DNA from: Pseudomonadota bacterium
GTDB lineage: Bacteria > Pseudomonadota > Alphaproteobacteria > Micropepsales > Micropepsaceae
Assembly: GCA_021817355.1 (NCBI GenBank)
Contig: JAKAVI010000317.1
Coordinates: forward strand, 1 to 25,302
Reading direction: 5' to 3'
DNA: 25,302 nucleotides
Part shown: positions 1 through 7,577 of the stretch, in pieces
Layout of the letters: each line of letters starts with the position of its first letter
Position numbering within the stretch: the stretch's first letter is position 1
The notes under the pieces: model-generated
The model's database searches: none
Seen by the model: the letters and a program-made list of their open reading frames with translations, nothing else
What the model was told of the DNA's origin: nothing
Position numbers and translations under genes: made by a program

Positions 1-318
1 TATTCGCCACCACCTAGTCTCGTGAATGCGATCGATTATCTCTTTTGGGAGTGGCAATACATGCCGGTCGGTGTGGTCTCTTACGGTGGGGTGTCCGGCG
101 GCTTGCGGGCGGCCCAGGCCATCCGTCTCATGTCCTCGACCCTGAAAATGATGCCTCTTCCAGAAGGTGTGGCCCTACCCAACGTGTTCACTCAGATCAA
201 GGACGGCGTGTTTACCGCCAACGAGCTCAATGAGCAGGGCGCAGCGGCGCTCCTGAACGAGATGCAGAAATGGACTACGGCCCTGGCTGGGCTACGCGCG
301 GGGATCCGGGCCTCTTAA
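1..318 (+). CDS. NADPH-dependent FMN reductase family protein, 3' part only
   Basis: This is the C-terminal part of a small flavodoxin-like NAD(P)H-dependent FMN/quinone reductase. The frame is open to the left edge, so the gene starts outside the window. The first residues read YSPPPSLVNAIDYLFWEW, which matches the family segment that follows the FMN-phosphate site (usual form: Y-N-H-S, then P, then LKNAIDYL, then E-W). Next comes PVGVVSYGGVSGGLRAAQ, the conserved loop near the flavin ring, and a short helical tail. Such enzymes are cytosolic flavoproteins that reduce FMN, quinones or azo dyes with NADPH; the substrate cannot be told. The GTG at base 22 is internal, not a true start. The gene converges on lepB. 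Family assignment is firm; the exact role is unknown. Confidence 0.85.
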   Translation, partial: YSPPPSLVNAIDYLFWEWQYMPVGVVSYGGVSGGLRAAQAIRLMSSTLKMMPLPEGVALPNVFTQIKDGVFTANELNEQGAAALLNEMQKWTTALAGLRAGIRAS

Positions 319-344
319 AACCTCAGAATTTACGGGCTTGCCGG

Positions 345-428
345 GCCGCTGCGCACCTCCTTGGATATCCGCGCAGCGGCAGGCAGACAACCGCGCATCT
401 GGCCTTGCCGCACCGGGACGGCGGCAAG
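345..428. repeat. Two hairpin-forming inverted repeats between convergent genes
   Basis: Two perfect inverted repeats fill the gap between the FMN-reductase gene and lepB. The first pairs GCCGCTGCGC (345-354) with GCGCAGCGGC (371-380) around a 16-base loop; flanking TGCC and GGCA may extend it. The second pairs CTTGCCGC (404-411) with GCGGCAAG (421-428) around a 9-base loop. Neither has a T-run, so they are not classic intrinsic terminators, but their place between two 3' ends suggests transcript-end structures. Confidence 0.5.
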
Positions 429-432
429 ATGC

Positions 433-1215
433 TCAGTCTACCGCATGAAACAGCCGTGAAAGGCGGAAGGCTCCCAACCAGCCATCGCGCGAAGCGTTCA
501 AGAAATCGTAGGAGCCAAGTATCAGATCAGCCTGACCAATGACATTTGCCACCGGCACGAAGCCCAGCCCGCCCTCTGCGCGTGGAACCCGACTGTCGAG
601 GGAATTGTTGCGATCATCGCCCATCATGAACAGTTCCCCTTTGGGCACGACATAAACCTTGGTGTTATCCAGGGCATCATTATTGTCCCATTGGAAAATG
701 GCGTGATGCACGCCTCCCGGCAGATACTCGATGTACTTGGGAACACGCACATAGGCGCCGTTTTCAGTCTCAACCCGGCCGGTCCCATCAGGTTTTCGCA
801 CCACTTTGGTGCCATTGATGAAAAGCCGTCCATGAACCACCTGAATACGGTCTCCAGGAAGACCAATCACGCGTTTGACCCAGGCTTGCTTGTGTCCCAC
901 GGGGTAAAAGACGACGACGTCACCACGCTTGGGTATGCGGCCAAACAGCCGCCCTTTTATGTCGGGAAACAGGCCCCAGCGTACTGAGTAGTGGCTATAC
1001 CCATAGGCGTATTTCGCCGCGATGATGGCATCGCCAATCGCCAGCGTCGGTTCCATCGATCCCGAGGGGACATAGAAGGGTTCGGCGATGGCGGTGGTGG
1101 CGAAGAAGACGAGGGCAATCGCCGCTACCGGCTCACGGAGCCAGCGCAGGATGGCAACAACGCGTTGGCCGATGGGATGGGCGAAGATCCGCCGCGTTGA
1201 TTGCTGCCAATTCAT
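433..1215 (-). CDS. lepB: Signal peptidase I
   Basis: Membrane-bound leader peptidase that removes signal peptides from Sec- and Tat-exported proteins at the outer face of the inner membrane (260 residues). A membrane anchor lies at about residues 29-45. It is followed by the box B motif PSGSMEPTL with catalytic Ser53, then the box D motif KRVIGLPGD with the general-base Lys114, and the box E motif GDDRNNSLDSR. The frame stays open upstream to about 1719, but that part is antisense to queD. I chose the ATG at 1215 because it begins the MNWQQ segment just before the anchor and has GGAGAAG seven bases upstream. The gene is transcribed away from queD, with a 123-base shared upstream region. All catalytic boxes are present and the length is normal for alphaproteobacteria. 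Confidence 0.96.
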   Translation of the reverse strand: MNWQQSTRRIFAHPIGQRVVAILRWLREPVAAIALVFFATTAIAEPFYVPSGSMEPTLAIGDAIIAAKYAYGYSHYSVRWGLFPDIKGRLFGRIPKRGDVVVFYPVGHKQAWVKRVIGLPGDRIQVVHGRLFINGTKVVRKPDGTGRVETENGAYVRVPKYIEYLPGGVHHAIFQWDNNDALDNTKVYVVPKGELFMMGDDRNNSLDSRVPRAEGGLGFVPVANVIGQADLILGSYDFLNASRDGWLGAFRLSRLFHAVD

Positions 1216-1338
1216 ACTTTGACTTCTCCAGAGGGGACCGCCAGCGCGCGGACATGCAAGGGCATATGGCCGGAGCAGGGCGTAATGCAAGAGCAGGCTT
1301 CTTGACCTTTCGCCAGCATCCTGCCACAGCCGGCCGCC

Positions 1339-1701
1339 ATGATCGAATTGACCCAGGAATTTGGCTTTGATGCCGCTCACTTCATGCCACACCGGGACGA
1401 GGGGGACCCTTACCGACGCATGCATGGTCACTCCTTCTATGCAGAGGTCACGCTGAAAGGCGAGGTCAATGCCGCCACTGGCTGGGTCCGCGATTTTGGA
1501 GAGATCAAGGCCGTGCTCGATGAGGTCCGCAGCACTCTGGACCATCGCCTCCTCAACGAGCTGCCTGGGTTGGAAAATCCGACCCTGGAAAATCTGGCAC
1601 AGTTCATCTTTGCCGCCGTGAATTCCCAGCTGCCGGGGGTTGTGCGTGTACGCATATCTCGGCCATCCTATGGCCAATCCTGTGTCTATGAGCCTCGCTG
1701 A
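1339..1701 (+). CDS. queD: 6-carboxy-5,6,7,8-tetrahydropterin synthase family protein (QueD-like)
   Basis: A COG0720 tunnelling-fold protein of 120 residues. QueD converts dihydroneopterin triphosphate to 6-carboxytetrahydropterin, the second step to preQ0 and queuosine. The three zinc ligands are visible: His14 in FDAAHF and His29/His31 in RMHGHSF. The Asp68-His69 pair (TLDHRLLNE) and the segment [13 protein letters not shown] are also typical. However, the catalytic Cys that stands four residues before HGH in E. coli QueD (HKCGRLHGH) is Tyr25 here (DPYRRMHGH), and the Glu near the C-terminus is not apparent. The gene therefore belongs to a variant subgroup or has changed chemistry. Its stop overlaps the queF start (TGATG), which strongly supports a queuosine role. 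I infer that it acts in this pathway; its activity needs proof. Confidence 0.88.
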   Translation: MIELTQEFGFDAAHFMPHRDEGDPYRRMHGHSFYAEVTLKGEVNAATGWVRDFGEIKAVLDEVRSTLDHRLLNELPGLENPTLENLAQFIFAAVNSQLPGVVRVRISRPSYGQSCVYEPR

Positions 1702-2165
1702 TGGCCAAACGTCCGGCAAAATCTCTTACCCAGCTTGGCCGGATAGTGCCGGTCCCGGCATCTCCGGATCAGGCGGTACTCGAAGCCGTTCCAAACCGGC
1801 ACCGCGATGTGGATTACGTGGCCCGTTTTACGGCTCCGGAATTCACCAGCCTGTGTCCGGTGACCGGTCAGCCAGACTTTGCCCATTTCGTAATTGATTA
1901 TGTGCCGGGTGAATTGTTGCTCGAATCCAAATCGCTGAAGCTCTTCCTCTTCAGTTTCCGTAGCCATGCCGACTTCCATGAGGCCTGCACGATCTATATC
2001 GGCAAGCGCATCTTGGCCGCGATCAAACCAAAATTTATGCGTATTGCCGGATTTTGGTATCCTCGGGGAGGCATACCGATCGACGTCTTCTGGCAGAGCG
2101 GCAAGCTCCCGGGTAATCTGTGGTTGCCCGATCCTGGCGTCTCGCCCTATCGCGGCCGCGGCTGA
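1701..2165 (+). CDS. queF: NADPH-dependent 7-cyano-7-deazaguanine reductase QueF (short type)
   Basis: Reduces preQ0 to preQ1, the last step before the modified base is inserted into tRNA for queuosine. At 154 residues this is the single-domain (B. subtilis-like) type. The nucleophile is Cys52 in [11 protein letters not shown], with Asp59 as proton donor. The QueF signature ESKSLKLF starts at residue 75, and the SHADFHE segment follows at 88-94. The start ATG shares a base with the queD stop codon, so translation is probably coupled. No other queuosine gene is in the window. All key residues are present, so the function is secure. Confidence 0.95.
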   Translation: MAKRPAKSLTQLGRIVPVPASPDQAVLEAVPNRHRDVDYVARFTAPEFTSLCPVTGQPDFAHFVIDYVPGELLLESKSLKLFLFSFRSHADFHEACTIYIGKRILAAIKPKFMRIAGFWYPRGGIPIDVFWQSGKLPGNLWLPDPGVSPYRGRG

Positions 2166-2284
2166 CGGGATCTGATCGGGCGTTCGCTCGGATCGCTCGG
2201 ACGTTTTGTACTCAAAATCCTCTCGCTATGGTTTGAATGGGACAAATCCGGCATGATGTGTGGCAGCCAAACAAGGACCCACTC

Positions 2285-2824
2285 ATGGCCAGGTTCTTCG
2301 ATCAGATCGATGATGCGCTCGCTGACTTCATCAAGCGCCAGCACATTTTTTTCTGCGCCAGTGCTGTAGAGCAGGGGAGAGTTAACCTTTCGCCCAAAGG
2401 GATGGATAGTCTGCGGCTCCTCGGACCGCGGCGGATTGCCTATCTGGACCTGACCGGCAGCGGTAATGAAACCTCGGCGCATATGGAGGCCGAGGGCCGC
2501 CTCACGCTGATGTTCTGCGCCTTTGAGGGCGCGCCTCTCATTCTGCGTGCCTATGGCGCCGCGAAAATCAGAAGGTTGGGCAGTCCGGACTACGAAGCGC
2601 TGATCGGACACTTTGTGGAACACACGGGAGCCCGCCAGATCGTGGACATGCAGGTGGACTCTCTGCAAACCTCATGCGGCTATGCGGTGCCACTGATGCG
2701 CTTTGACGGACACCGACCTAACCTGCTGCGTTGGGCAGAAACGAAGGGCAAGGACGGGCTCAAAGACTATCGCCGCACCCACAATCGGGTCAGCATCGAC
2801 GGTCTGCCGACCGGCTGGGATTAA
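2285..2824 (+). CDS. Pyridoxamine 5'-phosphate oxidase-like FMN-binding protein
   Basis: A 179-residue split-barrel flavoprotein of the PNPOx-like superfamily. It begins MARFFDQIDDAL followed by DFIKRQHIFFCASA, and contains the strand patterns RIAYLDLTGSGNETSAH and GRLTLMFCAFEGAPLILRAYG, which in this group contact FMN. Proteins of this shape are widespread cytosolic flavoproteins without an assigned substrate; it is not the vitamin B6 enzyme PdxH. An in-frame ATG exists at 2237, but I chose 2285 because AAGGA stands seven bases before it and the family usually starts there. Its stop codon overlaps that of tag on the other strand within TTAA. Function beyond flavin binding is unknown. Confidence 0.85.
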   Translation: MARFFDQIDDALADFIKRQHIFFCASAVEQGRVNLSPKGMDSLRLLGPRRIAYLDLTGSGNETSAHMEAEGRLTLMFCAFEGAPLILRAYGAAKIRRLGSPDYEALIGHFVEHTGARQIVDMQVDSLQTSCGYAVPLMRFDGHRPNLLRWAETKGKDGLKDYRRTHNRVSIDGLPTGWD

Positions 2825-3411
2825 TTCTTCGCAAGACGGGCGCAGGCGTCGTGCCGGTGACACCCGATCAGGTGGTCATTGACCATGCCGACCGCCTGGG
2901 CAAAGGCGTAGACGATGACCGGACCACAAAAATTGAACCCGCGCTGCTTCAGCTCCCGGGCAAGCGCCTCGCTCATGGGGGTCTGCGCCGGAACGTCCGC
3001 GAGGTGTCGGTAGCGGTGCTGTACGGGCTTGCCGTCCACATGCTTCCAGACAAGCTCTGAAAAGCCGCCCGGCTCTTTTTCTTCTATCTCAAGCCATAGG
3101 CGGGCGGCCTTGATAGCGGCGTTGATCTTCGCCCTGCTGCGGATAATCCCGGTATCCTGCAATAGCTGTTCCACTTTGCGCTGCTCATATCTCGCAATGC
3201 GGTAAGGATCAAAACCCTCAAAGGCTTCGCGGAAATTAGCCCGTTTGCGCAATATGGTGATCCATGCAAGTCCGGCCTGAAAGCCATCCAGGACGAGCTT
3301 CTCATAAAGCGCGCGGGCGTCGAATTCGGGAACGCCCCATTCCTCATCGTGATAGGCAGTATAAATCGGCTCTTTCTCTGACCAGGCGCAGCGAACAGGA
3401 CCATCCGTCAT
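2821..3411 (-). CDS. tag: DNA-3-methyladenine glycosylase I
   Basis: Base-excision repair enzyme that removes 3-methyladenine from alkylated DNA (196 residues). The zinc-ribbon ligands are recognisable: Cys8 in RCAW, His21 in YHDEEWGVPE, and a C-terminal His/Cys pair in NDHLIGCHRH. The helix-hairpin region reads LDGFQAGLAWITILRKR and LLQDTGIIRSRAKI. E. coli Tag has Glu38 in its LEGQQAGLSW motif; this protein has Asp42 in the same place (LDGFQAGLAW), a conservative change that I believe is common in this group. The frame runs open upstream to 3648, but the ATG at 3411 fits the family start. The gene converges with the PNPOx-like gene, with overlapping stops. Confidence 0.95.
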   Translation of the reverse strand: MTDGPVRCAWSEKEPIYTAYHDEEWGVPEFDARALYEKLVLDGFQAGLAWITILRKRANFREAFEGFDPYRIARYEQRKVEQLLQDTGIIRSRAKINAAIKAARLWLEIEEKEPGGFSELVWKHVDGKPVQHRYRHLADVPAQTPMSEALARELKQRGFNFCGPVIVYAFAQAVGMVNDHLIGCHRHDACARLAKN

Positions 3412-4084
3412 CGTGCATCCATCCGACACGGAGCGGCCCTCCGGCTGCTGGCCGCAGCGAAGCAGGTGCCATCGCGGGGCGCGGCGAAGATCGCTACACC
3501 CATGTCGATTCTCTCTGGCGGCAAAAGGCAAGGGCCGGGTTCGGTACCCTCGCGTGCACTGGACGGCGGCGCGCCCTAAGCCGGCCCGGCAGACACCGTG
3601 ATGTTGCAGATGGCACCCAGGAGCGACTGGCCCACCAGGCGCCAACAATCAGTCTCATCTGTGCTGCCTGGTCAGGCGTCGGACAGAGGCGGGACAGTGC
3701 AGCTTTGTGTTCGATCATGAGGAAAACATAACATTACCCGCTGACGCAAGAAAGCGACCTCAGGGGCGGAGGGCATGTGTCTTCGCCAGGCGGGTTCACC
3801 CGGGTTTTGCCCGTTCCATCTTTACGCCGGTGTGCGCCGATTTTGGCCCTGAACCCGTCGCGACGGATGGGGGGAGGATCACGAACATCTTCTCGTGACC
3901 AACCCGCCCAGAATGGCGATCCCAAGACTGGTGCAGAGCCACAAGGGCGCATCAAGCCGCCGCTAGCGCCAGAACCATGAAGCCCTCAATCGCGCACACC
4001 CGGCTAGACTTCATGTCGACGGACGAGGCGTCTTGAGCGCCTATCTGTGGCCGGAACACCAGAGCTTGCGACGCTGAACTCCGG
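3412..4084. other. Stretch without a clear gene between tag and ygfZ
   Basis: About 670 bases with only short overlapping frames on both strands, none showing a recognisable domain or a good ribosome binding site. Minus-strand frames of 20-80 residues carry short hydrophobic pieces (for example near 3900-3950), but each is stopped quickly. The tag promoter should lie just beyond 3411. The stretch could hold a decayed gene or a small RNA; I see no firm sign of either. Confidence 0.4.
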
Positions 4085-4891
4085 TCAGGAAAAAAGCCAT
4101 GCGGGCTTTGCCATCCGGAGGTCGACGCCCGCCGCAGTGAGTGCGCCATCGCCGGCTCCCTCAAGTCTATCGAGGCGAATGAGCGCGAAGCCATTGTGAC
4201 CGGTCACGGAGGTTAGTTCGCCGATGTTTTTTTCTCCTGCCATGATGACCGTCCCAGGCGTTGGCAAGTCCACGCCAGCCGAAACAGCAAGCAGCCGCTT
4301 GCGGGCGGTTCCCCGATGCTTCATACGCGCGGTGAGTTCCTGGCCGACATAGCAGCCTTTGGTGAAGCTGACGGCATGGAGCTGCTCAAGATCGCCATCC
4401 AAGGCGAATATGGCATCCGAGCCAAAATCGACGCCCTCCGGAACGCCGAGAGCGCGGCGATGGGCATGATAGGATCCGGCAGCGCCCACGCCCGGCGGGG
4501 TCTCTGCCTCGGCGATGATGGCCCTGGTGCCCAGCTGCGGCAGGCGCGGATCGGCGAAGGAAATTCCCGGAAGGGCCTCTCCGTGCCAGGCGGCGAGCAC
4601 CTTGAGCTGAGGTCGCAGCTCGATCTGCACCTTGGCGCGCAGACGGTACATGGTCAGCCTGCGCACGAGCCCGTCAGCCCTGCTCCCTGGACAGTCCAGG
4701 AGCACCGCACCATCACCCTCGACCATCAGAAAGTCGAACAGGATCTTGCCCTGGGGAGTGAGCAGCGCCGCATAGAGCGCACAAGCCGGTGAGAGCTGCT
4801 CTATGTCATTGGTTATAAGCCCCTGCAGCAGGCTGCGGGCATCGGCCCCGGCGACTGCGATGACGGAGCGATCTTCAAGAAGCGCAATCAT
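4085..4891 (-). CDS. ygfZ: YgfZ/GcvT-family folate-binding protein
   Basis: A 268-residue tetrahydrofolate-binding protein of the GcvT fold that supports maturation or repair of certain Fe-S enzymes (IscA/ErpA-linked in E. coli; COX IBA57 homologue in mitochondria). The N-terminus shows the typical pattern IAVAGADARSLLQGLITNDI, and the family signature KGCYVGQE lies at 178-185 with Cys180, followed by LTARMKHRGTARKRL. A longer TTG start at 4927 is possible. I prefer the ATG at 4891 because the family usually begins right before this first strand, although no strong Shine-Dalgarno is seen. The gene is divergent from the methyltransferase-dihydroorotase pair, a placement I recall for alphaproteobacteria. 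Confidence 0.93.
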   Translation of the reverse strand: MIALLEDRSVIAVAGADARSLLQGLITNDIEQLSPACALYAALLTPQGKILFDFLMVEGDGAVLLDCPGSRADGLVRRLTMYRLRAKVQIELRPQLKVLAAWHGEALPGISFADPRLPQLGTRAIIAEAETPPGVGAAGSYHAHRRALGVPEGVDFGSDAIFALDGDLEQLHAVSFTKGCYVGQELTARMKHRGTARKRLLAVSAGVDLPTPGTVIMAGEKNIGELTSVTGHNGFALIRLDRLEGAGDGALTAAGVDLRMAKPAWLFS

Positions 4892-4961
4892 GGTACAAGA
4901 GGTAATGCCTAAGGGCGGACTTGCCAAGCGTGCTTGACATCACGCTGAGGGCGCAGGATGC

Positions 4962-5720
4962 ATGGGTTCCAGAAAGCCAAAGGCGGCCCCTGTGCGTCAC
5001 TCCGATCAATGGCAGCCGACCAAGGTTCGGCTTTCAGGTTCCGGTCGACCGCGGGTGCCAGGTCGCCGCGGCGCTTTGGCGCCAGGTTCAACCGGTGTCG
5101 CCCTGATGCTCGCCCGATGGTATGCGACCATGCTGCCGCGTTATGCGCATGGCACGCTTTTGGACCTTGGCTGCGGGGAGGTTCCATATTACCAGCTTTA
5201 TCGTGCGCACGTCCGGGAGATCCTGTGCACCGACTGGACAAAATCGCTGCATGCGACGACGCATTTGGACTTTGTATCAGATCTCGAGACGCATGTGCCT
5301 CTTGCCGACGCGTCGGTCGACACCGTGATTCTGGCCGATGTGCTCGAACATGTTTATCAACCCAAACATGTGATCGCGGAAATCTATCGTATCTTGCGTC
5401 CGGGAGGAGTTGCCTTCATCCACGCACCACTGCTCTACGTGGTGCATGAAGCACCCCATGATTATTTCCGCTATACCCAGTTTGGTATGAGCCGAATGGC
5501 AGAGGAGGTTGGCTTTACGATCGAGTCGCTCACTCCTTTAGGGGGGAAGTTCATTGCACTGGCTGATCTTCTGGGCAAACTGCTGCAAGGTGCGAGTCTC
5601 ATTGCCGGTGCGTTATGGGCCCGCGGATTGCAGCGGATAGCGCTGGCGGTGTCCGCCGATCCACCGGTAAGCAAAAAGTTTCCCATCGAAATCGCTGCCG
5701 TGCTCAGGAGAGTTTCATGA
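4962..5720 (+). CDS. Class I SAM-dependent methyltransferase
   Basis: A 252-residue cytosolic methyltransferase of the Methyltransf_11 type. SAM-binding motif I is LLDLGCGEVPYY (about 66-77), the acidic residue after strand 2 is Asp91 (CTDWTKS), and motif II/III follows as VILADVLEHV (122-131) and ILRPGGVAFIHAP (144-156). The first 40 residues are rich in Arg, Lys and Pro and look unstructured. The substrate cannot be read from the sequence; the HDYFRYTQFGM segment resembles small-molecule and sugar or lipid methyltransferases. The start ATG at 4962 has AGGA close upstream and GAGG eleven bases upstream. The end overlaps the dihydroorotase start (ATGA), so the two are translated together and may share a pathway. 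Confidence 0.88.
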   Translation: MGSRKPKAAPVRHSDQWQPTKVRLSGSGRPRVPGRRGALAPGSTGVALMLARWYATMLPRYAHGTLLDLGCGEVPYYQLYRAHVREILCTDWTKSLHATTHLDFVSDLETHVPLADASVDTVILADVLEHVYQPKHVIAEIYRILRPGGVAFIHAPLLYVVHEAPHDYFRYTQFGMSRMAEEVGFTIESLTPLGGKFIALADLLGKLLQGASLIAGALWARGLQRIALAVSADPPVSKKFPIEIAAVLRRVS

Positions 5721-7060
5721 CAGATTGCTTTGACCTGGTTATTCATGGTGGCATGGTAGCAACACCTGGCGGAATTGTCGCCGCCGATATTGGCGTGATA
5801 GGCGGACGCATTGCCGAGATTGGCTCGCTCGGAACGGCGAAGGCGATGCATCGCTACGATGCATCGGGATTGCATGTGTTACCTGGAGTGATTGACAGTC
5901 AGTGTCATTTCCGTGAGCCCGGTAACGAACACAAGGAAGATCTCGAATCCGGTAGCCGAGCAGCTGTTCTTGGCGGGGTCACGGCGGTCTTTGAAATGCC
6001 CAATACCAGCCCGCCAACAACCACGCGTGCAGCCCTTGATGACAAGCTCGCACGGGCCCGCGAACGCATGCATTGTGACTATGCATTCTATATCGGCGCT
6101 TCGCCCGCCAATATTGGAGCGCTGTCGGCGTTAGAGCAGGTGCCAGGTACCGCCGGCGTGAAAGCGTTTCTGGGATCATCGACCGGAACGCTTCTGCTCG
6201 ATCGTGAGGAGGATATTTTAGCTGCTCTGAAAGCCGGGCATCGGCGCATGGCGGTTCACTCCGAAGATGAATCCCGGCTCAATGAACGCAAGTCCCTGCG
6301 TGTTCCCGACGATCCGCGCTCACATCCACTATGGCGCGACGTTGAGGTGGCCCGCCGCTCTACCGAGCGGGTCCTTGGCCTTGCGCGCAGGGTGGGACGG
6401 CGTGTGCACATCCTGCACGTCACCACTGAAGAAGAGATAGAGCTTCTGGCACAGGCGCGCGATGTTGCCAGTGTCGAGACAACACCACAACATCTCACAC
6501 TTGCTGCCCCGGAGTGCTATGAGCGCCTCGGCACCTACGCCCAGATGAACCCACCCATCCGCGAGTCCCGTCATCGTGAGGCACTCTGGCGCGCGGTGGC
6601 GCAGGGCGTTGTGGATGTAATTGGCTCCGATCATGCGCCCCATACCCGGGCCGAAAAAGACAAATCCTATCCCGACACGCCGTCTGGTATGCCGGGTGTA
6701 CAGACGCTGGTGACGATCCTGTTGGACCACGTCCATGCGGGAAGGCTGTCCCTGGAGCGTTTCGTCGACATCACCAGCACTGGTGCGGCGCGTATTTTTG
6801 GGATCGTCGGCAAGGGCCGCATCGTACGCGGCTACGACGCGGATTTTAGCATTGTTGACCTGAAGGCCAAGAAGCGGATTGAGAATTCATGGATCGCAAG
6901 CAAATGCGGCTGGACGCCGTTTGACGGAATGCAGACAACGGGATGGGCTGTCGCCACGATCATCCGCGGCCGGATCGTCATGCGCGACGGAGCCCTGCTG
7001 CTCGGCGGCGCGGGTGCGCCGATACGCTTCCTTGAGACCCTGGAGCCCCAAGGCGCATAA
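5717..7060 (+). CDS. Dihydroorotase-family amidohydrolase (class I, alphaproteobacterial variant)
   Basis: A 447-residue metal-dependent cyclic amidohydrolase, usually annotated as dihydroorotase (carbamoyl-aspartate to dihydroorotate in pyrimidine synthesis). The metal-site motif is IDSQCHFREPG (59-69): Gln62 stands where the first metal His of the HxH motif is normally found, and His64 is kept. The other ligands are present: carbamylated Lys149 (GVKAFLGSSTG), His181 (HSEDE), His234 (HILHVTT) and Asp305 (GSDHAPH). I recall the Q-x-H form from alphaproteobacterial homologues, so it looks like a subgroup trait rather than damage. The ATG at 5717 overlaps the preceding methyltransferase stop and has AGGAG seven bases upstream; the open frame to 5615 is not used. 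Whether it is the main PyrC or acts on another cyclic amide is open. Confidence 0.88.
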   Translation: MTDCFDLVIHGGMVATPGGIVAADIGVIGGRIAEIGSLGTAKAMHRYDASGLHVLPGVIDSQCHFREPGNEHKEDLESGSRAAVLGGVTAVFEMPNTSPPTTTRAALDDKLARARERMHCDYAFYIGASPANIGALSALEQVPGTAGVKAFLGSSTGTLLLDREEDILAALKAGHRRMAVHSEDESRLNERKSLRVPDDPRSHPLWRDVEVARRSTERVLGLARRVGRRVHILHVTTEEEIELLAQARDVASVETTPQHLTLAAPECYERLGTYAQMNPPIRESRHREALWRAVAQGVVDVIGSDHAPHTRAEKDKSYPDTPSGMPGVQTLVTILLDHVHAGRLSLERFVDITSTGAARIFGIVGKGRIVRGYDADFSIVDLKAKKRIENSWIASKCGWTPFDGMQTTGWAVATIIRGRIVMRDGALLLGGAGAPIRFLETLEPQGA

Positions 7061-7083
7061 CGGAGCGGATGCCCGCTGCCCCT

Positions 7084-7347
7084 TTAATTCAGCGAGTACT
7101 CACCGTCCGCAAGTTTGAGTTCGCTGGGGCCGATCAAGCCTCGTGCGGCAACGCGTACCGAGTGCAGTTTGCCATCGATGTGGTCACACCAGAAATGAAG
7201 GAATCTGTTGAGAACCGGAAAACTTGGCGCCTGGTCGAATTCCTGCCAGATGAAGCTTTGCAGTACGGCTGGGTGATCCGGCAGGTGATAGAGAATCTCC
7301 GCGGTCGTCAGACTGTAACCGCGTAAGGACGCTTCGAATGTACGCAT
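7084..7347 (-). CDS. Usg family protein
   Basis: A small cytosolic protein of 87 residues matching the alphaproteobacterial Usg family. The core pattern TTAEILYHLPDHPAVLQSFIWQEFDQAPSFP (about 14-44) is highly characteristic, followed by a region ending LHSVRVAARGLIGPSEL. The name comes from a gene located upstream of a tryptophan-pathway gene in Caulobacter; its biochemical role is unknown, and no trp gene is near here. I chose the ATG at 7347 because GAGG lies five bases before it; a GTG at 7353 would sit directly on that site. The gene converges with the dihydroorotase gene at a gap of 23 bases and diverges from the AcuI-like gene. Confidence 0.88.
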   Translation of the reverse strand: MRTFEASLRGYSLTTAEILYHLPDHPAVLQSFIWQEFDQAPSFPVLNRFLHFWCDHIDGKLHSVRVAARGLIGPSELKLADGEYSLN

Positions 7348-7577
7348 CGACACCTCGCAGTTTGCTTGCGACCGATGGCTCCATGCATCGGCGCGCTTAT
7401 TTCAATCATGCCCCGATTTGTGTAACTAAATGCTTGCGCAGCAGATCCGCTGCTGTCGAGTCTTGACAGACGCAAAAGAACGCTGAAAAGGCCGATTCAG
7501 ACCCTATCTTGACCTTCGCGACAAATTGCGTTGCCCTGCCGACCACGATTTAGCAGCACTCGAACAAAGGAAGTGCC

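Noticed and set aside
1216..1719. N-terminal extension of lepB by 168 residues
   Set aside because: The frame is open but antisense to queD, and the real start at 1215 has a good ribosome binding site.
7372..7391. CCGATG/CATCGG inverted repeat upstream of the usg gene
   Set aside because: A six-base stem in a 230-base divergent promoter region is expected by chance, and there is no matching regulator gene nearby.
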